Assembly (NCBI RefSeq): GCF_014651875.1
Contig: NZ_BMXS01000004.1
Coordinates: 62,001-126,000, forward strand
Direction: 5' to 3'
DNA length: 64,000 nt
DNA from: Litchfieldella qijiaojingensis
Lineage (GTDB): Bacteria > Pseudomonadota > Gammaproteobacteria > Pseudomonadales > Halomonadaceae
Shown here: positions 26,436 through 35,444 of the stretch, one piece after another
How the letters are laid out: every line of letters starts with the position of its first letter
How positions within the stretch are numbered: position 1 is the stretch's first letter
Translations under genes and position numbers: made by a program
Notes under the pieces: generated by a model
Database searches by the model: none
Told to the model about the DNA's origin: nothing
The model's input: the letters and a program-made list of their open reading frames with translations, nothing else

Positions 26436-26552
26436 GCGTCTTTTTTAGAACCGCCGTTTTGGGGCCGGTTTTAGCAAGGGCAGGTTGCGCATCACAGTGG
26501 GTCGTGATCCCTGAGTAGCTCTACGGCAGCAGGCTGCGCTCTCAGTGACGCA

Positions 26553-27284
26553 TCAGTGATGCGACGGCGTCATGCTGGCCATATCGTCCATGCCGGTCAT
26601 GGACTGCAGATGCCAGAGTTGCCAAACGGCAAACGAAATGATCAGCAACGCCGCGATCGTGCGGGTCGCCGGATGCCGAATCCATAGCGAAACGCGACGC
26701 GCCGCCACGCCGGTCGCCAGGACGACGGGCAGGGTGCCGAGCCCGAAGGCGCCCATCATCGCCGCAGCGCGCAACGGCTCGGCCACAGCCAGACTCCAGG
26801 CCAGCATCGAGTAGATCAACCCACAGGGCATCCAGCCCCAGATCGAGCCTAGCGCAACGGCCTGGGGCACCTTCACGACGGGCATCAAGCGTCGGCCAAC
26901 CGGTTCGATACGGCGCCACAGAGAGCGACCCAGGGCCTCGACATGAAGCAAGCCCTTCCACCAGTTGGCGATATACAGCGCCATCAGAAGCAGCATGACA
27001 GCCGCCAGGATACGCAGCGCCAAGGCGATACCGTCCAGGGCATGATTGAGCACGGAGCCGAGCAACGCCACCAGGGCTCCGGCGATCATATAACTGCTGA
27101 TGCGGCCCATATTGTAGCCGAGCAACAAGCCGGCCAAGTGTCCCGGCTGCCGCATGCTGGGGGGCACGGCAAAGGTCAGGGCACTCATGATGCCGCCACA
27201 CATGCCAATGCAGTGCGCGCCCCCCAGCAAGCCGAAGACGAAGGCTGCCGCCAACGGCGGCAGGCTCAGGTCTGTGGGATCCAT
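26553..27284 (-). CDS. sulfite exporter TauE/SafE-like membrane protein
   Basis: A 243-aa protein with about six transmembrane helices and LLGGAHCIGMCGGIM near the N-terminus, plus GWMPCGLIYSML later. This Cys-containing subfamily is common in cytochrome oxidase biogenesis and copper loci, where it is annotated as TauE/SafE or DsbD-like. It ends in a Met/His-rich tail (MTGMDDMASMTPSHH) suited to soft-metal binding. It is the last gene of the cueR-copA arm, ending 118 bp before the promoter at 26435. Confidence 0.76.
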   Translation of the reverse strand: MDPTDLSLPPLAAAFVFGLLGGAHCIGMCGGIMSALTFAVPPSMRQPGHLAGLLLGYNMGRISSYMIAGALVALLGSVLNHALDGIALALRILAAVMLLLMALYIANWWKGLLHVEALGRSLWRRIEPVGRRLMPVVKVPQAVALGSIWGWMPCGLIYSMLAWSLAVAEPLRAAAMMGAFGLGTLPVVLATGVAARRVSLWIRHPATRTIAALLIISFAVWQLWHLQSMTGMDDMASMTPSHH

Positions 27285-27315
27285 TCAAAGCGCTCCTTTT
27301 TCGCTATCCCCAATA

Positions 27316-27825
27316 TCACGAGGGGGGGCTGGTGGCGAAGGCCGCCGGAGGCGAGCCGTGAGGCGCTTCGAGCTCGATCTGTTCGGGCGGATAGCAAAGT
27401 CCCTGATCGGAACAGCCCTGAAAGGTCACCGTGATAGCCAGCGGCTCGGTAGCGGCTTCGACCGCTTCAATGGGCGCACTGAATACCACTTGGTCATAGA
27501 ACACATGGATCTCCCCCAGAGACGCGTGCATCATGCGTTTGCCGGGGGGCAAGGCCAACTCACCGAAACTGACGCCCGGGGAGCGGCTTTCCAGTGCGAA
27601 TTGGTGGCGGTGGAGGTAATAGTCCTCGGCGTTAATGAAGCCGACATATAGCTGCTCATCGTCTCGCCAGGCACTGGCCTGGAAGGCTTCATTAGCCGGC
27701 AGGAATTTCCGCTGAACCGGGTCGCTGAAAGGGTTGCTCTTATCACGGCCCACGGGAAACTCCCCGCGGGCCAATACCGGCGTGGCGACGAGCAGAATCA
27801 GGAGAACAGCGAAGGTCGTCTTCAT
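27316..27825 (-). CDS. stand-alone DsbD alpha-domain protein
   Basis: A 169-aa exported protein. A signal peptide about residues 1-19 precedes an immunoglobulin-like DsbD N-terminal domain, with the redox pair in [18 protein letters not shown]. In full-length DsbD this domain passes electrons to periplasmic substrates. Here it is separate from any membrane and gamma domains. The ATG overlaps the lgt stop by 4 nt (ATGA), so it is coupled to lgt. Confidence 0.8.
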   Translation of the reverse strand: MKTTFAVLLILLVATPVLARGEFPVGRDKSNPFSDPVQRKFLPANEAFQASAWRDDEQLYVGFINAEDYYLHRHQFALESRSPGVSFGELALPPGKRMMHASLGEIHVFYDQVVFSAPIEAVEAATEPLAITVTFQGCSDQGLCYPPEQIELEAPHGSPPAAFATSPPS

Positions 27826-28634
27826 GATGCCACCGCCACTTTCGCCTTATCCACCGGCTGATGCCTCGACCAGATAAGCAGGGCAAGGCCCGCGATGAGC
27901 ATTGGCAGGGTCAACAGTTGCCCCATGGTCAGCCAGCCGAAGGCGATGAACCCCAGTTGGGGGTCGGGCAGGCGCACGAACTCCACGGTGAAGCGGAAGG
28001 CGCCATAGAATATCAGGAACAACCCGGAGATCATGCCCCGCTGGCGCGGTCGGCGCGACAGCCACCACAGCACGGCAAATAGCACCACCCCTTCCAGGGC
28101 GAACTCGTAGAGCGCCGAGGGATGCCGTGGCTCCGGCCCCAGCCCCATCATGGGGGGAAACACCATCGCCCAAGGAACATCGGTGATGCGCCCAGGTAAC
28201 TCGTGATTGATGAAATTTCCGAGGCGCCCGGCACCCAGGCCGATTGGCACCAGCGGGGCGATGAAATCGGTCAGCTGAAAGAAGGCCAGGCGGTGCCTGC
28301 GGGCAAACAGCAACGCCGCAATCAATACGCCGGCAAGCCCGCCATGGAAACTCATACCCCCTTCCCAGATATTGAATAGCCACAACGGGTTGGCCAGTAG
28401 TTGATCGAGCCCATAGAACAGCACATAACCCAGGCGGCCACCGACTACGACCCCCACGGCACCATAGAAGAGCAGGTCACCGATATCGTCGTGACTCAAA
28501 CCCAGGCGGTGGGCACGTCGTCGACCCAGCCACCAGGCGGCGATGAAGCCCACGACATACATCAGGCCATACCAGTGAATCTGTATTGGTCCAAGGGAGA
28601 TGGCAACGGGATCGATCTGAGGATATTGCAGCAT
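27822..28634 (-). CDS. lgt: prolipoprotein diacylglyceryl transferase Lgt
   Basis: A 270-aa inner-membrane enzyme with about seven helices, the signature [17 protein letters not shown] and [10 protein letters not shown] with the conserved His. It transfers diacylglycerol to the lipobox cysteine of prelipoproteins. Length and motifs are normal. Its place inside a copper island, coupled to a DsbD-alpha gene, is unusual, because the housekeeping lgt normally sits with thyA; this is likely an accessory copy. AAGGAAG precedes the ATG. Confidence 0.88.
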   Translation of the reverse strand: MLQYPQIDPVAISLGPIQIHWYGLMYVVGFIAAWWLGRRRAHRLGLSHDDIGDLLFYGAVGVVVGGRLGYVLFYGLDQLLANPLWLFNIWEGGMSFHGGLAGVLIAALLFARRHRLAFFQLTDFIAPLVPIGLGAGRLGNFINHELPGRITDVPWAMVFPPMMGLGPEPRHPSALYEFALEGVVLFAVLWWLSRRPRQRGMISGLFLIFYGAFRFTVEFVRLPDPQLGFIAFGWLTMGQLLTLPMLIAGLALLIWSRHQPVDKAKVAVAS

Positions 28635-28699
28635 GGTTCTTCCTTAATGTTCTGGCAGCCAAGTCGCGTCGCCGAGTCAGCGTTTGCGATCAGCCTGGC

Positions 28700-28894
28700 T
28701 TACTCAATGATGCGATCGATGGTGACTTCGACTGGCGAGTCGGCCTCACCGAGCGTCACCGGTCTCGCCTCGCCGACCAGGTCGCCTGGCTGCGGGGTGG
28801 CCTCGCCCGACGAGGAGATGCTCGCCTCGATGGCCGAGGTTACCGGCGCCGACTGCATGGTCAGCAGCATGCCTGTCCAAGTCGTTATCGCCAC
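28700..28894 (-). CDS. small hypothetical protein, translationally coupled
   Basis: A 64-aa frame starting with GTG at 28894 and overlapping the end of the TlpA/CcmG-like gene by 10 nt. A strong GGAGGTGG lies inside the upstream gene's last codons. The product is acidic, with a short hydrophobic start (MLLTMQSAPVTSA). No family recognised. Position and ribosome site favour a real gene, but length and lack of motifs keep it uncertain. Confidence 0.45.
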   Translation of the reverse strand: MAITTWTGMLLTMQSAPVTSAIEASISSSGEATPQPGDLVGEARPVTLGEADSPVEVTIDRIIE

Positions 28895-29409
28895 TTTTCC
28901 ACCTCCTGCATGACCTGCTCGACATCCTCGGGGGTGATATAGCCCGTGTGCTTATAGCGAATGACGCCCTCTGCATCGACGAGGAAAGTCTCCGGCACGC
29001 CGTAGACACCGAGTTCGAACCCCAGATCGCCAACTGGATCGAAAATATTGACTTCGAAGGGCTGGCCAAACTCGTCAAGAAACTCCTGCCCCTTGGCGCG
29101 GGTGTCCTTGTAGTTGATGCCGACCAAGCGTACACCGCGTTCAGCTAGTGTCAGCAACTGGGGCATCTCTTCCTTGCAGGTCGGGCACCACTCGGCCCAG
29201 ACATTGACCAGCGTGACCTCACCCTCGAGCAGGGACTCGTCGACACGGCGTGAGGGGTCTTCCAGGGTCGTCAGGGTAAAGGGTGGGAACTTCTGGGCCA
29301 GCAGTACCGAATCGCGGGCGCTTGGATCCATTCCCAAGCCGCGATAGAGGAAGAAACCCAGCCCCAGAAAAATCAACAGGGGTAAAAGTAGTAACAATCG
29401 CCGTTTCAC
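28885..29409 (-). CDS. CcmG/DsbE-like thiol-disulfide protein (copy 2)
   Basis: A 174-aa protein with an N-terminal membrane anchor (RRLLLLLPLLIFLGLGFFLY), thioredoxin fold, active site WAEWCPTCKEEMP and the CcmG-type GVPETFLVDAEG. Members keep apocytochrome c or metal-protein thiols reduced. No other ccm genes are nearby. Likely electron donors are the CcdA proteins of this island. Confidence 0.85.
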   Translation of the reverse strand: MKRRLLLLLPLLIFLGLGFFLYRGLGMDPSARDSVLLAQKFPPFTLTTLEDPSRRVDESLLEGEVTLVNVWAEWCPTCKEEMPQLLTLAERGVRLVGINYKDTRAKGQEFLDEFGQPFEVNIFDPVGDLGFELGVYGVPETFLVDAEGVIRYKHTGYITPEDVEQVMQEVEKWR

Positions 29410-29489
29410 GTGTGAGCCTCACGGGAGAGGATGGATTCAGGTGGCACTGAGTGTTGACGACGGTAGCGACGGTCGGCCTCTTCAGCCCC

Positions 29490-30221
29490 TCAATTCGAGC
29501 TATTCTTTCGTTTTCGATGCCATGCCAAAACGAGTCTTGCCAGGATCGGCAACAGCGTGATTCCGCTGATCAGAATCAACGCGACCGTGAGGCCACGGGA
29601 GTCGGCGGTAATCAGTACTTCGCCGAACATGACGATCAGGTACGCCGTCGGAATCACGCCAGCCAGCGTGGCGATCAAGAAACGCCAGAAGGCAAGCGGT
29701 GTGAGGCCCGCCGCGTAGCTGACCGCATCAAATGAAATGAACGGCACCAATCGCGATGCGAAAATAACGATCATTAACCCAGTCTGTGAGCGATCCTTTC
29801 CCAACCAGTCCAGTATTGGGCGTACACGCGCCCAGCGTTGCATTGCCTCGTAGCCAAACAAGCGCGCTAGGCCGAAGGCGATCAAAGCGCCGGCCTCGGC
29901 ACCGATGACCACATACACTGTTCCCCAAACAGGGCCGTAGGACGCACCGGCCACCAGGGCAATCGGTCCACTGGGTATCGGGCTCATGACAATGGCCGCT
30001 ATCATCATGGCGATAATGGCCAGCGGTCCCCAGAAGCCCAACTGATCGACCCACTCACGCAAGGCTTGCCTATTGGTGAGCGTCGATAAGGCGCCGGTCT
30101 CCCTCAAAACCCAATAGAGAGCCGCCAAGCCAATCAGTAGGGTGGCCCCCAATACGAGCCTATGCTTTACACCAAGCTTGCTTGCCATGCCCATCTCAAG
30201 TTGTGTGGGATGACATTTCAT
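29490..30221 (-). CDS. TVP38/DedA-type membrane protein (VTT domain)
   Basis: A 243-aa protein with about six hydrophobic segments and the VTT motifs SPIPSGPIALVAGASYGPVW, ASRLVPFISFDAVSYAAGLT and IPTAYLIVMFGEV. Such proteins scramble or transport lipids and are frequent in metal (mercury, copper) loci. ATG 30221 follows AAAGGA. No substrate can be assigned. Confidence 0.82.
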   Translation of the reverse strand: MKCHPTQLEMGMASKLGVKHRLVLGATLLIGLAALYWVLRETGALSTLTNRQALREWVDQLGFWGPLAIIAMMIAAIVMSPIPSGPIALVAGASYGPVWGTVYVVIGAEAGALIAFGLARLFGYEAMQRWARVRPILDWLGKDRSQTGLMIVIFASRLVPFISFDAVSYAAGLTPLAFWRFLIATLAGVIPTAYLIVMFGEVLITADSRGLTVALILISGITLLPILARLVLAWHRKRKNSSN

Positions 30222-30246
30222 GTCAGTCCTTTACCGTTATGGTGTG

Positions 30247-31077
30247 TCATTCGATACCCAGTATTCCGCGAAGCTGGTCGGTCGACACTGCGCCGTCGAT
30301 ACGCTGCACATTACCTTCTTCATCGCGGTAATAACTGGTCGGTGTCCCGGTGGCGCCTGCCTCGCGCATGAGCTGGGCATGCCGTGTCAGCAATGCTCGA
30401 CTCTCCTCCGATGGCGTCACCGGCCCGATGCCGCCATCGCGGAAGTTCAACTCATGGGTTTCGAGGGCAATGGCTGGGTTATTCGATTCAAGAATCGCGG
30501 CAGCCTTGCGGAAACTATCTTCTGACAGAACGCCGACCAGCACATGACGAAGCTGAAGCTCGCCTTGCTCGATTAGAGGCCGTGAACTTTTCCACAGCGC
30601 GTTGCAGTAGGGACAATTGGGGTCGGTCAGTGTATACACGATATGTGACGCATCATCGGCCCCTTCCGGGATGAAGCGAGTATCTTCAAATGCGCTCCAG
30701 GCAGCCTCCAGTATTGGTCCCACTACGAGGGTGTGAACCCGGCTCCCCATCACATCTTTGCCCTGAGGGTCGATTAATTTACCGACGATAGCGTAGTCAG
30801 CAGTAGAGGGAACATAGGCTGGTATAGGCTGATTATTATAGGATAAGGCGTATCCTTGGATATCGCCGGGGGCATTGAAGGTTCCGTGGAATTTGAATCC
30901 TTGATCCAATAATGCCGTAATCGATTCGGGCAGGGGAGCCCCAGTATCGGCTGCGCTACTGACTTGGTGGCCTTCATGGGAATCGGCCTCCTTTTCCTCC
31001 GCCTGAGCAGAGAGTGAGATGAAACCGAACAGCCCTACAATAGCAAGGCAATAAGTGGAATAGATGATTTTCTTCAT
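30247..31077 (-). CDS. DsbG/DsbC-like periplasmic disulfide isomerase
   Basis: A 276-aa exported protein: signal peptide about residues 1-26, then a His-rich stretch (EADSHEGHQ), an N-terminal dimerisation region and a thioredoxin fold with active site DPNCPYCNALW and cis-Pro GTPTSYY. It matches DsbG-type isomerases, which repair wrongly oxidised cysteines, a known effect of copper stress. ATG 31077 has AGAGG upstream. It lies 64 bp downstream of the 44-aa gene. Confidence 0.83.
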   Translation of the reverse strand: MKKIIYSTYCLAIVGLFGFISLSAQAEEKEADSHEGHQVSSAADTGAPLPESITALLDQGFKFHGTFNAPGDIQGYALSYNNQPIPAYVPSTADYAIVGKLIDPQGKDVMGSRVHTLVVGPILEAAWSAFEDTRFIPEGADDASHIVYTLTDPNCPYCNALWKSSRPLIEQGELQLRHVLVGVLSEDSFRKAAAILESNNPAIALETHELNFRDGGIGPVTPSEESRALLTRHAQLMREAGATGTPTSYYRDEEGNVQRIDGAVSTDQLRGILGIE

Positions 31078-31141
31078 GAACGGCCTCTTTATCACTCTCT
31101 GATCAACCCAGGGAATAACGTCAATAGCAGGCGATTGATTT

Positions 31142-31276
31142 TCAGCTATCGCGCTTCTTGTTGAAGAACAGGTATTTGACGAGCGCAGCCACGCCAAGTA
31201 CCAGCGCAACAATCAGCAGGATGGAAATCAGCCCCATCCCCGCCATCCCCCACGTGCATGCTTCGCTTCCCATCAT
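31142..31276 (-). CDS. 44-aa single-helix membrane protein
   Basis: A short gene: ATG at 31276 (second ATG 31273) with AGGAG upstream, stop at 31142. The product starts MMGSEACTWGMAGMG, continues with a hydrophobic helix (about residues 15-36) and ends KKRDS. Met and Cys before the helix suggest a soft-metal contact on the periplasmic side. It sits 26 bp after copA in the same direction. No family recognised; ribosome site, helix and operon position support it. Confidence 0.65.
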   Translation of the reverse strand: MMGSEACTWGMAGMGLISILLIVALVLGVAALVKYLFFNKKRDS

Positions 31277-31302
31277 CTGGGTCTCCTGTTGACTTTCGCT
31301 GC

Positions 31303-33792
31303 TTAAGCTTGAGGGGCTTGACCCACCACGGGTTCACCGCTTGTCATTGGCGAAACGTCGTCGATATCCGGCGTGAAGTGGCGCAACCGCAGCGAGTTGG
31401 TCAGCACGAAGACGCTGGAGACGCTCATGGCGGCAGCCGCCAGCATGGGGTTGAGCAATACGCCGACGAACGGATAGAGCACGCCCGCCGCCACGGGAAT
31501 CAGGGCCAGGTTGTAGCCATACGCCCAGACGAAATTACCGATGATGGTCCGGTGGGTACGCTTGGAGAGCGCCGTGGCATTGACGATGCCTCGCAGATCG
31601 CCACGCATCAGCACCACGTCACCGGCCTCGATCGCGATATCAGTCCCGGTGCCGATCGCAATGCCCACATCGGCCTGGGCCAGCGCCGGCGCATCGTTGA
31701 TCCCGTCCCCCACGAAGGCGACACGCTTGCCCTCCGACTGGAGGCGCCGTATCTCCGCCGCCTTCTGGTCCGGCAGGACCTCGGCGAGCACCCGCTGAAT
31801 GCCGGCCTGCCGGGCGATGGCGTCGGCCGTGGCGCGATTGTCGCCGGTGAGCATGGCCACTTCCAGACCGAGTGCCTTGAGTGCCGCGATGGCCTCGGCC
31901 GAGCCCCCCTTGAGCGGGTCGGCCACCGCGATGATCGCAGCGAGCCGACCGTCCATTGCGGCATAGAGCGGGCTCTTGGCGTCTTCGGCGAGCGCCTTGG
32001 CGCGCTCTTCCACCTTGCCAAGCTCAATGCCTAGCCGGTTCATGTAGCGATCGGCCCCCACGTGAAGCCGGTGACCGGCGACGTCGGCCTCGATACCATA
32101 GCCCGGTTCAGCGCTGAAATGGCTGACGGCCGGCAGCTCAAGTCCACGCTCCTTGGCACCGCGCACGATGGCCTCGGCAATGGGGTGCTCGCTCTGCGCT
32201 TCCACCGCCGCTACCAGTCGAAGCACCTCGCTCTCGTGACCGTCGATCGCTTCGAAGTCGGTCAGCTCGGGGCGGCCTCGGGTCAGCGTGCCGGTCTTGT
32301 CCAGCACCACGGTATCCATCTTGGCCAGCGTCTCGAGCGCCGCACCCTTGCGAAACAGCACACCCATCTCGGCGCCCTTGCCGGTGCCGACCATGATTGC
32401 GGTCGGGGTGGCCAAGCCCATCGCGCAAGGGCAGGCGATCAGCAGCACACTCACAGTCGTGACAAAGGCGAAGGATAGGGCCGGCGCCGGCCCGACGGCT
32501 AACCACACCCCGAAGGTAATCAGGGCGATGGCGATAACCACGGGTACGAACACCCCAGCGATCTTGTCGGCAAGCTGCTGGATCGGGGGCTTCTCGGCCT
32601 GAGCCGCTTCCACCATCCTGATGATTTGCGACAGTACTGTGTCGGCGCCGACCCGCGTGGCGCGGAAGGTGAGCGCACCATTCTTGTTGATGGTGCCGCC
32701 GACGACTTCGGCATCCTTGTGCTTGGCGACCGGTATCGGCTCACCACTGATCATCGACTCGTCGACGTAGGAATGCCCCTCTTCAACGACGCCGTCCACC
32801 GGGATACGTTCACCCGGGCGGGCCAGAATGCGATCGCCGGGTACGACGGCCTCGATCGGCACCTCGACCGCTTCGCCATCACGGATGACGCGGGCGGTTT
32901 TTGCCTGCAGTTGCAGAAGCTTCTTGATCGCCTCCGAGGTACGGCCCTTGGCGATATGCTCGAAATAGCGTCCCAACAGAATCAGTGTCACGATCACCGC
33001 TGCTGCCTCGAAGTAACTTTCGGCGGTGCCAGCTGGGAAAAAACCAGGCACCAGCAGGGCAGCGACCGAATAGAAGTAGGCGGCGCTCGAGCCGATCATG
33101 ACCAAACTGTTCATGCCTGGATTGGCATGCCTGAGTTCGGCATAGCCGGAGCGGTAAAAACGCGCCCCGGCGTAGAACAGGACAGGAGTGGTGAGCAGCC
33201 ACTCGATCCCCATCCAGCCTCGGTGTGGCATCAGGCTCGAGAAGAGTGCCTCCAGCGCCGGGATCATCTTGCCCATGGCGATGATGACCACCGGGATCGT
33301 GAACACTGCAGCGAGCACGACCCGGTGGCGAAGCTGCCGTCCTTCCCGATCCTCGCTGTCCGCTTGCTGTGGCGTATCGACATCCTGCGGCTCATAGCCC
33401 GCCTCCTGGATGGCATGATGGATACGCGACAACGACACGGCACCCGGCAGAAAACGTACGAAGGTCTTCTGTGTGGCGAGATTGACACTCACTTCCACCA
33501 TGCCAGGCAGCTTCGCGAGCGCTCGCTCTATCCGCGAGACGCAGGATCCACAGCTCATGCCGGTGACGGAAATGTCGATGCTTTCCACCACCGGCTGATA
33601 GCCTGCGGCTTCGATGGCATCCACCAGGCTAGCAGTCGTAGTGTCTCCCTCAACCTCGATGGCCGCCTTCTGCGAGGCCAGGTTCACCTGAGCATCGATA
33701 ACGCCTGGCTGCTGACCGAGTGCCCGTTCCACACGACCGACACAAGACGCACAGGACATGCCCCGAATCTCGATATCGACGTTTTCTGCCAT
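31303..33792 (-). CDS. copA: copper-exporting P1B-type ATPase CopA
   Basis: An 829-aa P-type ATPase. Two N-terminal HMA domains carry C14-x2-C17 (GMSCASC) and C81-x2-C84 (GMSCGSC), followed by eight membrane helices with the CPC transport motif (IACPCAMGLATP), DKTGTLTRG phosphorylation site, SEHPIAEA and GDGINDAPALAQ. It pumps Cu(I) or Ag(I) out of the cytoplasm. ATG 33792 follows GGAGG. It is 88 bp downstream of the cueR-like gene; the two probably share the promoter at 34406-34436. Confidence 0.93.
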   Translation of the reverse strand: MAENVDIEIRGMSCASCVGRVERALGQQPGVIDAQVNLASQKAAIEVEGDTTTASLVDAIEAAGYQPVVESIDISVTGMSCGSCVSRIERALAKLPGMVEVSVNLATQKTFVRFLPGAVSLSRIHHAIQEAGYEPQDVDTPQQADSEDREGRQLRHRVVLAAVFTIPVVIIAMGKMIPALEALFSSLMPHRGWMGIEWLLTTPVLFYAGARFYRSGYAELRHANPGMNSLVMIGSSAAYFYSVAALLVPGFFPAGTAESYFEAAAVIVTLILLGRYFEHIAKGRTSEAIKKLLQLQAKTARVIRDGEAVEVPIEAVVPGDRILARPGERIPVDGVVEEGHSYVDESMISGEPIPVAKHKDAEVVGGTINKNGALTFRATRVGADTVLSQIIRMVEAAQAEKPPIQQLADKIAGVFVPVVIAIALITFGVWLAVGPAPALSFAFVTTVSVLLIACPCAMGLATPTAIMVGTGKGAEMGVLFRKGAALETLAKMDTVVLDKTGTLTRGRPELTDFEAIDGHESEVLRLVAAVEAQSEHPIAEAIVRGAKERGLELPAVSHFSAEPGYGIEADVAGHRLHVGADRYMNRLGIELGKVEERAKALAEDAKSPLYAAMDGRLAAIIAVADPLKGGSAEAIAALKALGLEVAMLTGDNRATADAIARQAGIQRVLAEVLPDQKAAEIRRLQSEGKRVAFVGDGINDAPALAQADVGIAIGTGTDIAIEAGDVVLMRGDLRGIVNATALSKRTHRTIIGNFVWAYGYNLALIPVAAGVLYPFVGVLLNPMLAAAAMSVSSVFVLTNSLRLRHFTPDIDDVSPMTSGEPVVGQAPQA

Positions 33793-33880
33793 TATTGTTG
33801 CCTCCCAAGTTCGTTTTTCACCGACCGGGTATGCGAGTGGCGGGCGCCAGGTGTGACGCTGCTCATGATCATGCTTCCGA

Positions 33881-34288
33881 TCACTCTTCTTGTCCGGCGA
33901 TGGCCTCAACGATCGGGCAGCCTTCCTGCATCGGCCCTTCGCCTGTGCATTCGGCAAGGGTTCTCGACAGCACAGCCTCGATCCGCGAGAGATGCTTGAT
34001 TTGCTCGCGGATCTTGTGCAGCTTCTCTTCGGCGATGCGCTTGGCCTGCGCCCGGTCACCGTTGGCATCCTGGAGGATCAGTAACTCGCGGATCTCATCG
34101 AGCGTGAAGCCCCACTGCTTGGCGTGAACGATGAATTGCAGCCTGGCCACGGCATCCATGGGATAGCGCCGGTAGTTGGCTTCCGTCCGCTGAGGAGCGG
34201 GCATGAGCTTTTCTTTCTCGTAAAAGCGAATCGCCTGGTTGGCGACCCCGCTGAGTTCGGAAAGCTCCCCGATACTGAGTGTTTGCAT
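33881..34288 (-). CDS. cueR: CueR-like MerR-family copper regulator
   Basis: A 135-aa MerR-family activator: winged helix-turn-helix (SIGELSELSGVANQAIRFYEKEKL), dimerisation helix and a metal loop ECTGEGPMQEGCPI. The divalent-metal Cys near residue 77 is absent, as in CueR, which fits Cu(I)/Ag(I) sensing. The spacing C-x9-C is longer than CueR's C-x7-C. Start ATG 34288 follows GGTGA. It probably controls its own operon plus the promoters at 26405-26435, 34495-34525 and 35445-35475. Confidence 0.85.
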   Translation of the reverse strand: MQTLSIGELSELSGVANQAIRFYEKEKLMPAPQRTEANYRRYPMDAVARLQFIVHAKQWGFTLDEIRELLILQDANGDRAQAKRIAEEKLHKIREQIKHLSRIEAVLSRTLAECTGEGPMQEGCPIVEAIAGQEE

Positions 34289-34405
34289 GGATTCACCTAT
34301 GCTGCATCCCAATTGACGAGATTTGGCAGTCAACAAAATCGCTTAATCCGGTTGTTGCAGGATTTTCTAATATTTCTGGCTAGAGTACCTGGCTATCTCT
34401 TGGGA

Positions 34406-34436
34406 ACGATAACCTTAAAGTCAACTATAAGGTCAA
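34406..34436 (-). promoter_or_regulatory. CueR-type promoter of cueR-copA
   Basis: On the minus strand, -35 TTGACC (34431-34436), 19-bp spacer, -10 TATCGT (34406-34411). The spacer carries a dyad ACCTTATAGT-TG-ACTTTAAGGT overlapping the -35. It lies in the 334-bp gap 34289-34622 between cueR and the + strand ccdA, which also contains the facing promoter at 34495-34525. Confidence 0.8.
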
Positions 34437-34494
34437 GCGTATTCGGCAATGCAAAAAGCCCTGTTTTGGTATATGGATATTCAATAATTCGTAG

Positions 34495-34525
34495 TTGACC
34501 TTTAAGCAGACAAAGGCTTTAGAAT
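34495..34525 (+). promoter_or_regulatory. CueR-type promoter of the plus arm (ccdA)
   Basis: TTGACC at 34495-34500, 19-bp spacer with imperfect dyad CCTTT...AAAGG, and TAGAAT at 34520-34525. It faces the + strand ccdA-like gene about 100 bp away and diverges from the cueR promoter. Confidence 0.72.
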
Positions 34526-34622
34526 TTAACTATCGTTGAACTCAATGTGAAACAGGCAGCCCTGCTGCCAGAGCAGGACGGTTCGTTCATCGCATGTTGA
34601 CAGCCTCAGGAAGCGTAACTCC

Positions 34623-35345
34623 TTGGAATCTCTCTCTTCTATCGGTTTGCTTGGTGCTTTCACCGGCGGTCTGATCTCCTTTTTTTCTCCATGTACGCTA
34701 CCGTTGCTGCCAGCTTACTTGTCAGTAGTGACGGGCGGTAGCGCCGGCAAAGCCGACAAACGTCTAGAAGCGCTGATTCTCAGTGCCTTCTTCGTCGTAG
34801 GTTTTAGTATCGTGTTCATCTTGCTGGGCCTCGGTGCCAGCAGTGCCGGCCAACTGCTACGTGGTTATCGCCAGGAATTCAACTGGATCGCCGGCTCCGT
34901 GGTGATCGTGTTGGGCCTCTTCATGACGGGGGTGTTCCGCTTGCCGCTCCTCCAGCGCACCCTTCAGTTCACCCCCAGCGTTCAAGGCGGTTCCCCACTG
35001 GCGGCGACGGTATTCGGTGTTTCCTTCGCCATTGGCTGGACGCCCTGTATCGGCCCCATCCTGGGTACCATCCTGATGGCCACGTCCACTGCCACCAATG
35101 CCCAGGCCGGCATGGTCTATCTCAGCACCTACTCGGTGGGGATGGCGTTACCGTTCCTGGCCAGCACGCTATTCCTCAATAGCCTGAGCCAGCATACGCG
35201 GCGGCTTTCTCAGTGGAGTGCCTACACTCGGCCAGTTGCCGGCACGATCGTGATCCTCATGGGCGTCGCTATTGTCTCGGGCACCATGACGCGGCTCTCC
35301 AGCATCATGGTCGACCTGTTTCCGTCCCTGGCGACTCTGGGCTAG
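34623..35345 (+). CDS. CcdA-type thiol-electron transporter (copy 2)
   Basis: A 240-aa membrane protein with about six helices and CcdA cysteines in SFFSPCTLPLLPAYL and GWTPCIGPILGT. It is closely related in layout to the copy at 23057-23800. The start appears to be TTG 34623, with AGGAAG about 10 nt upstream; no ATG gives the expected N-terminus. It heads the + strand arm, followed by a second copper-type promoter and an ATPase gene. Confidence 0.82.
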   Translation: MESLSSIGLLGAFTGGLISFFSPCTLPLLPAYLSVVTGGSAGKADKRLEALILSAFFVVGFSIVFILLGLGASSAGQLLRGYRQEFNWIAGSVVIVLGLFMTGVFRLPLLQRTLQFTPSVQGGSPLAATVFGVSFAIGWTPCIGPILGTILMATSTATNAQAGMVYLSTYSVGMALPFLASTLFLNSLSQHTRRLSQWSAYTRPVAGTIVILMGVAIVSGTMTRLSSIMVDLFPSLATLG

Positions 35346-35444
35346 TCATTTCAGCGGTGTATATGCCCTCATGCAAGCATGGGAAGCACTGCCTCCGTCC
35401 ATTGAAAGACCCAATGAGCCACCGCAAAGGTTTTTGATCCTTCC

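Noticed and set aside
32626-33999. 457-aa plus-strand frame
   Set aside because: Shadow of copA on the other strand.
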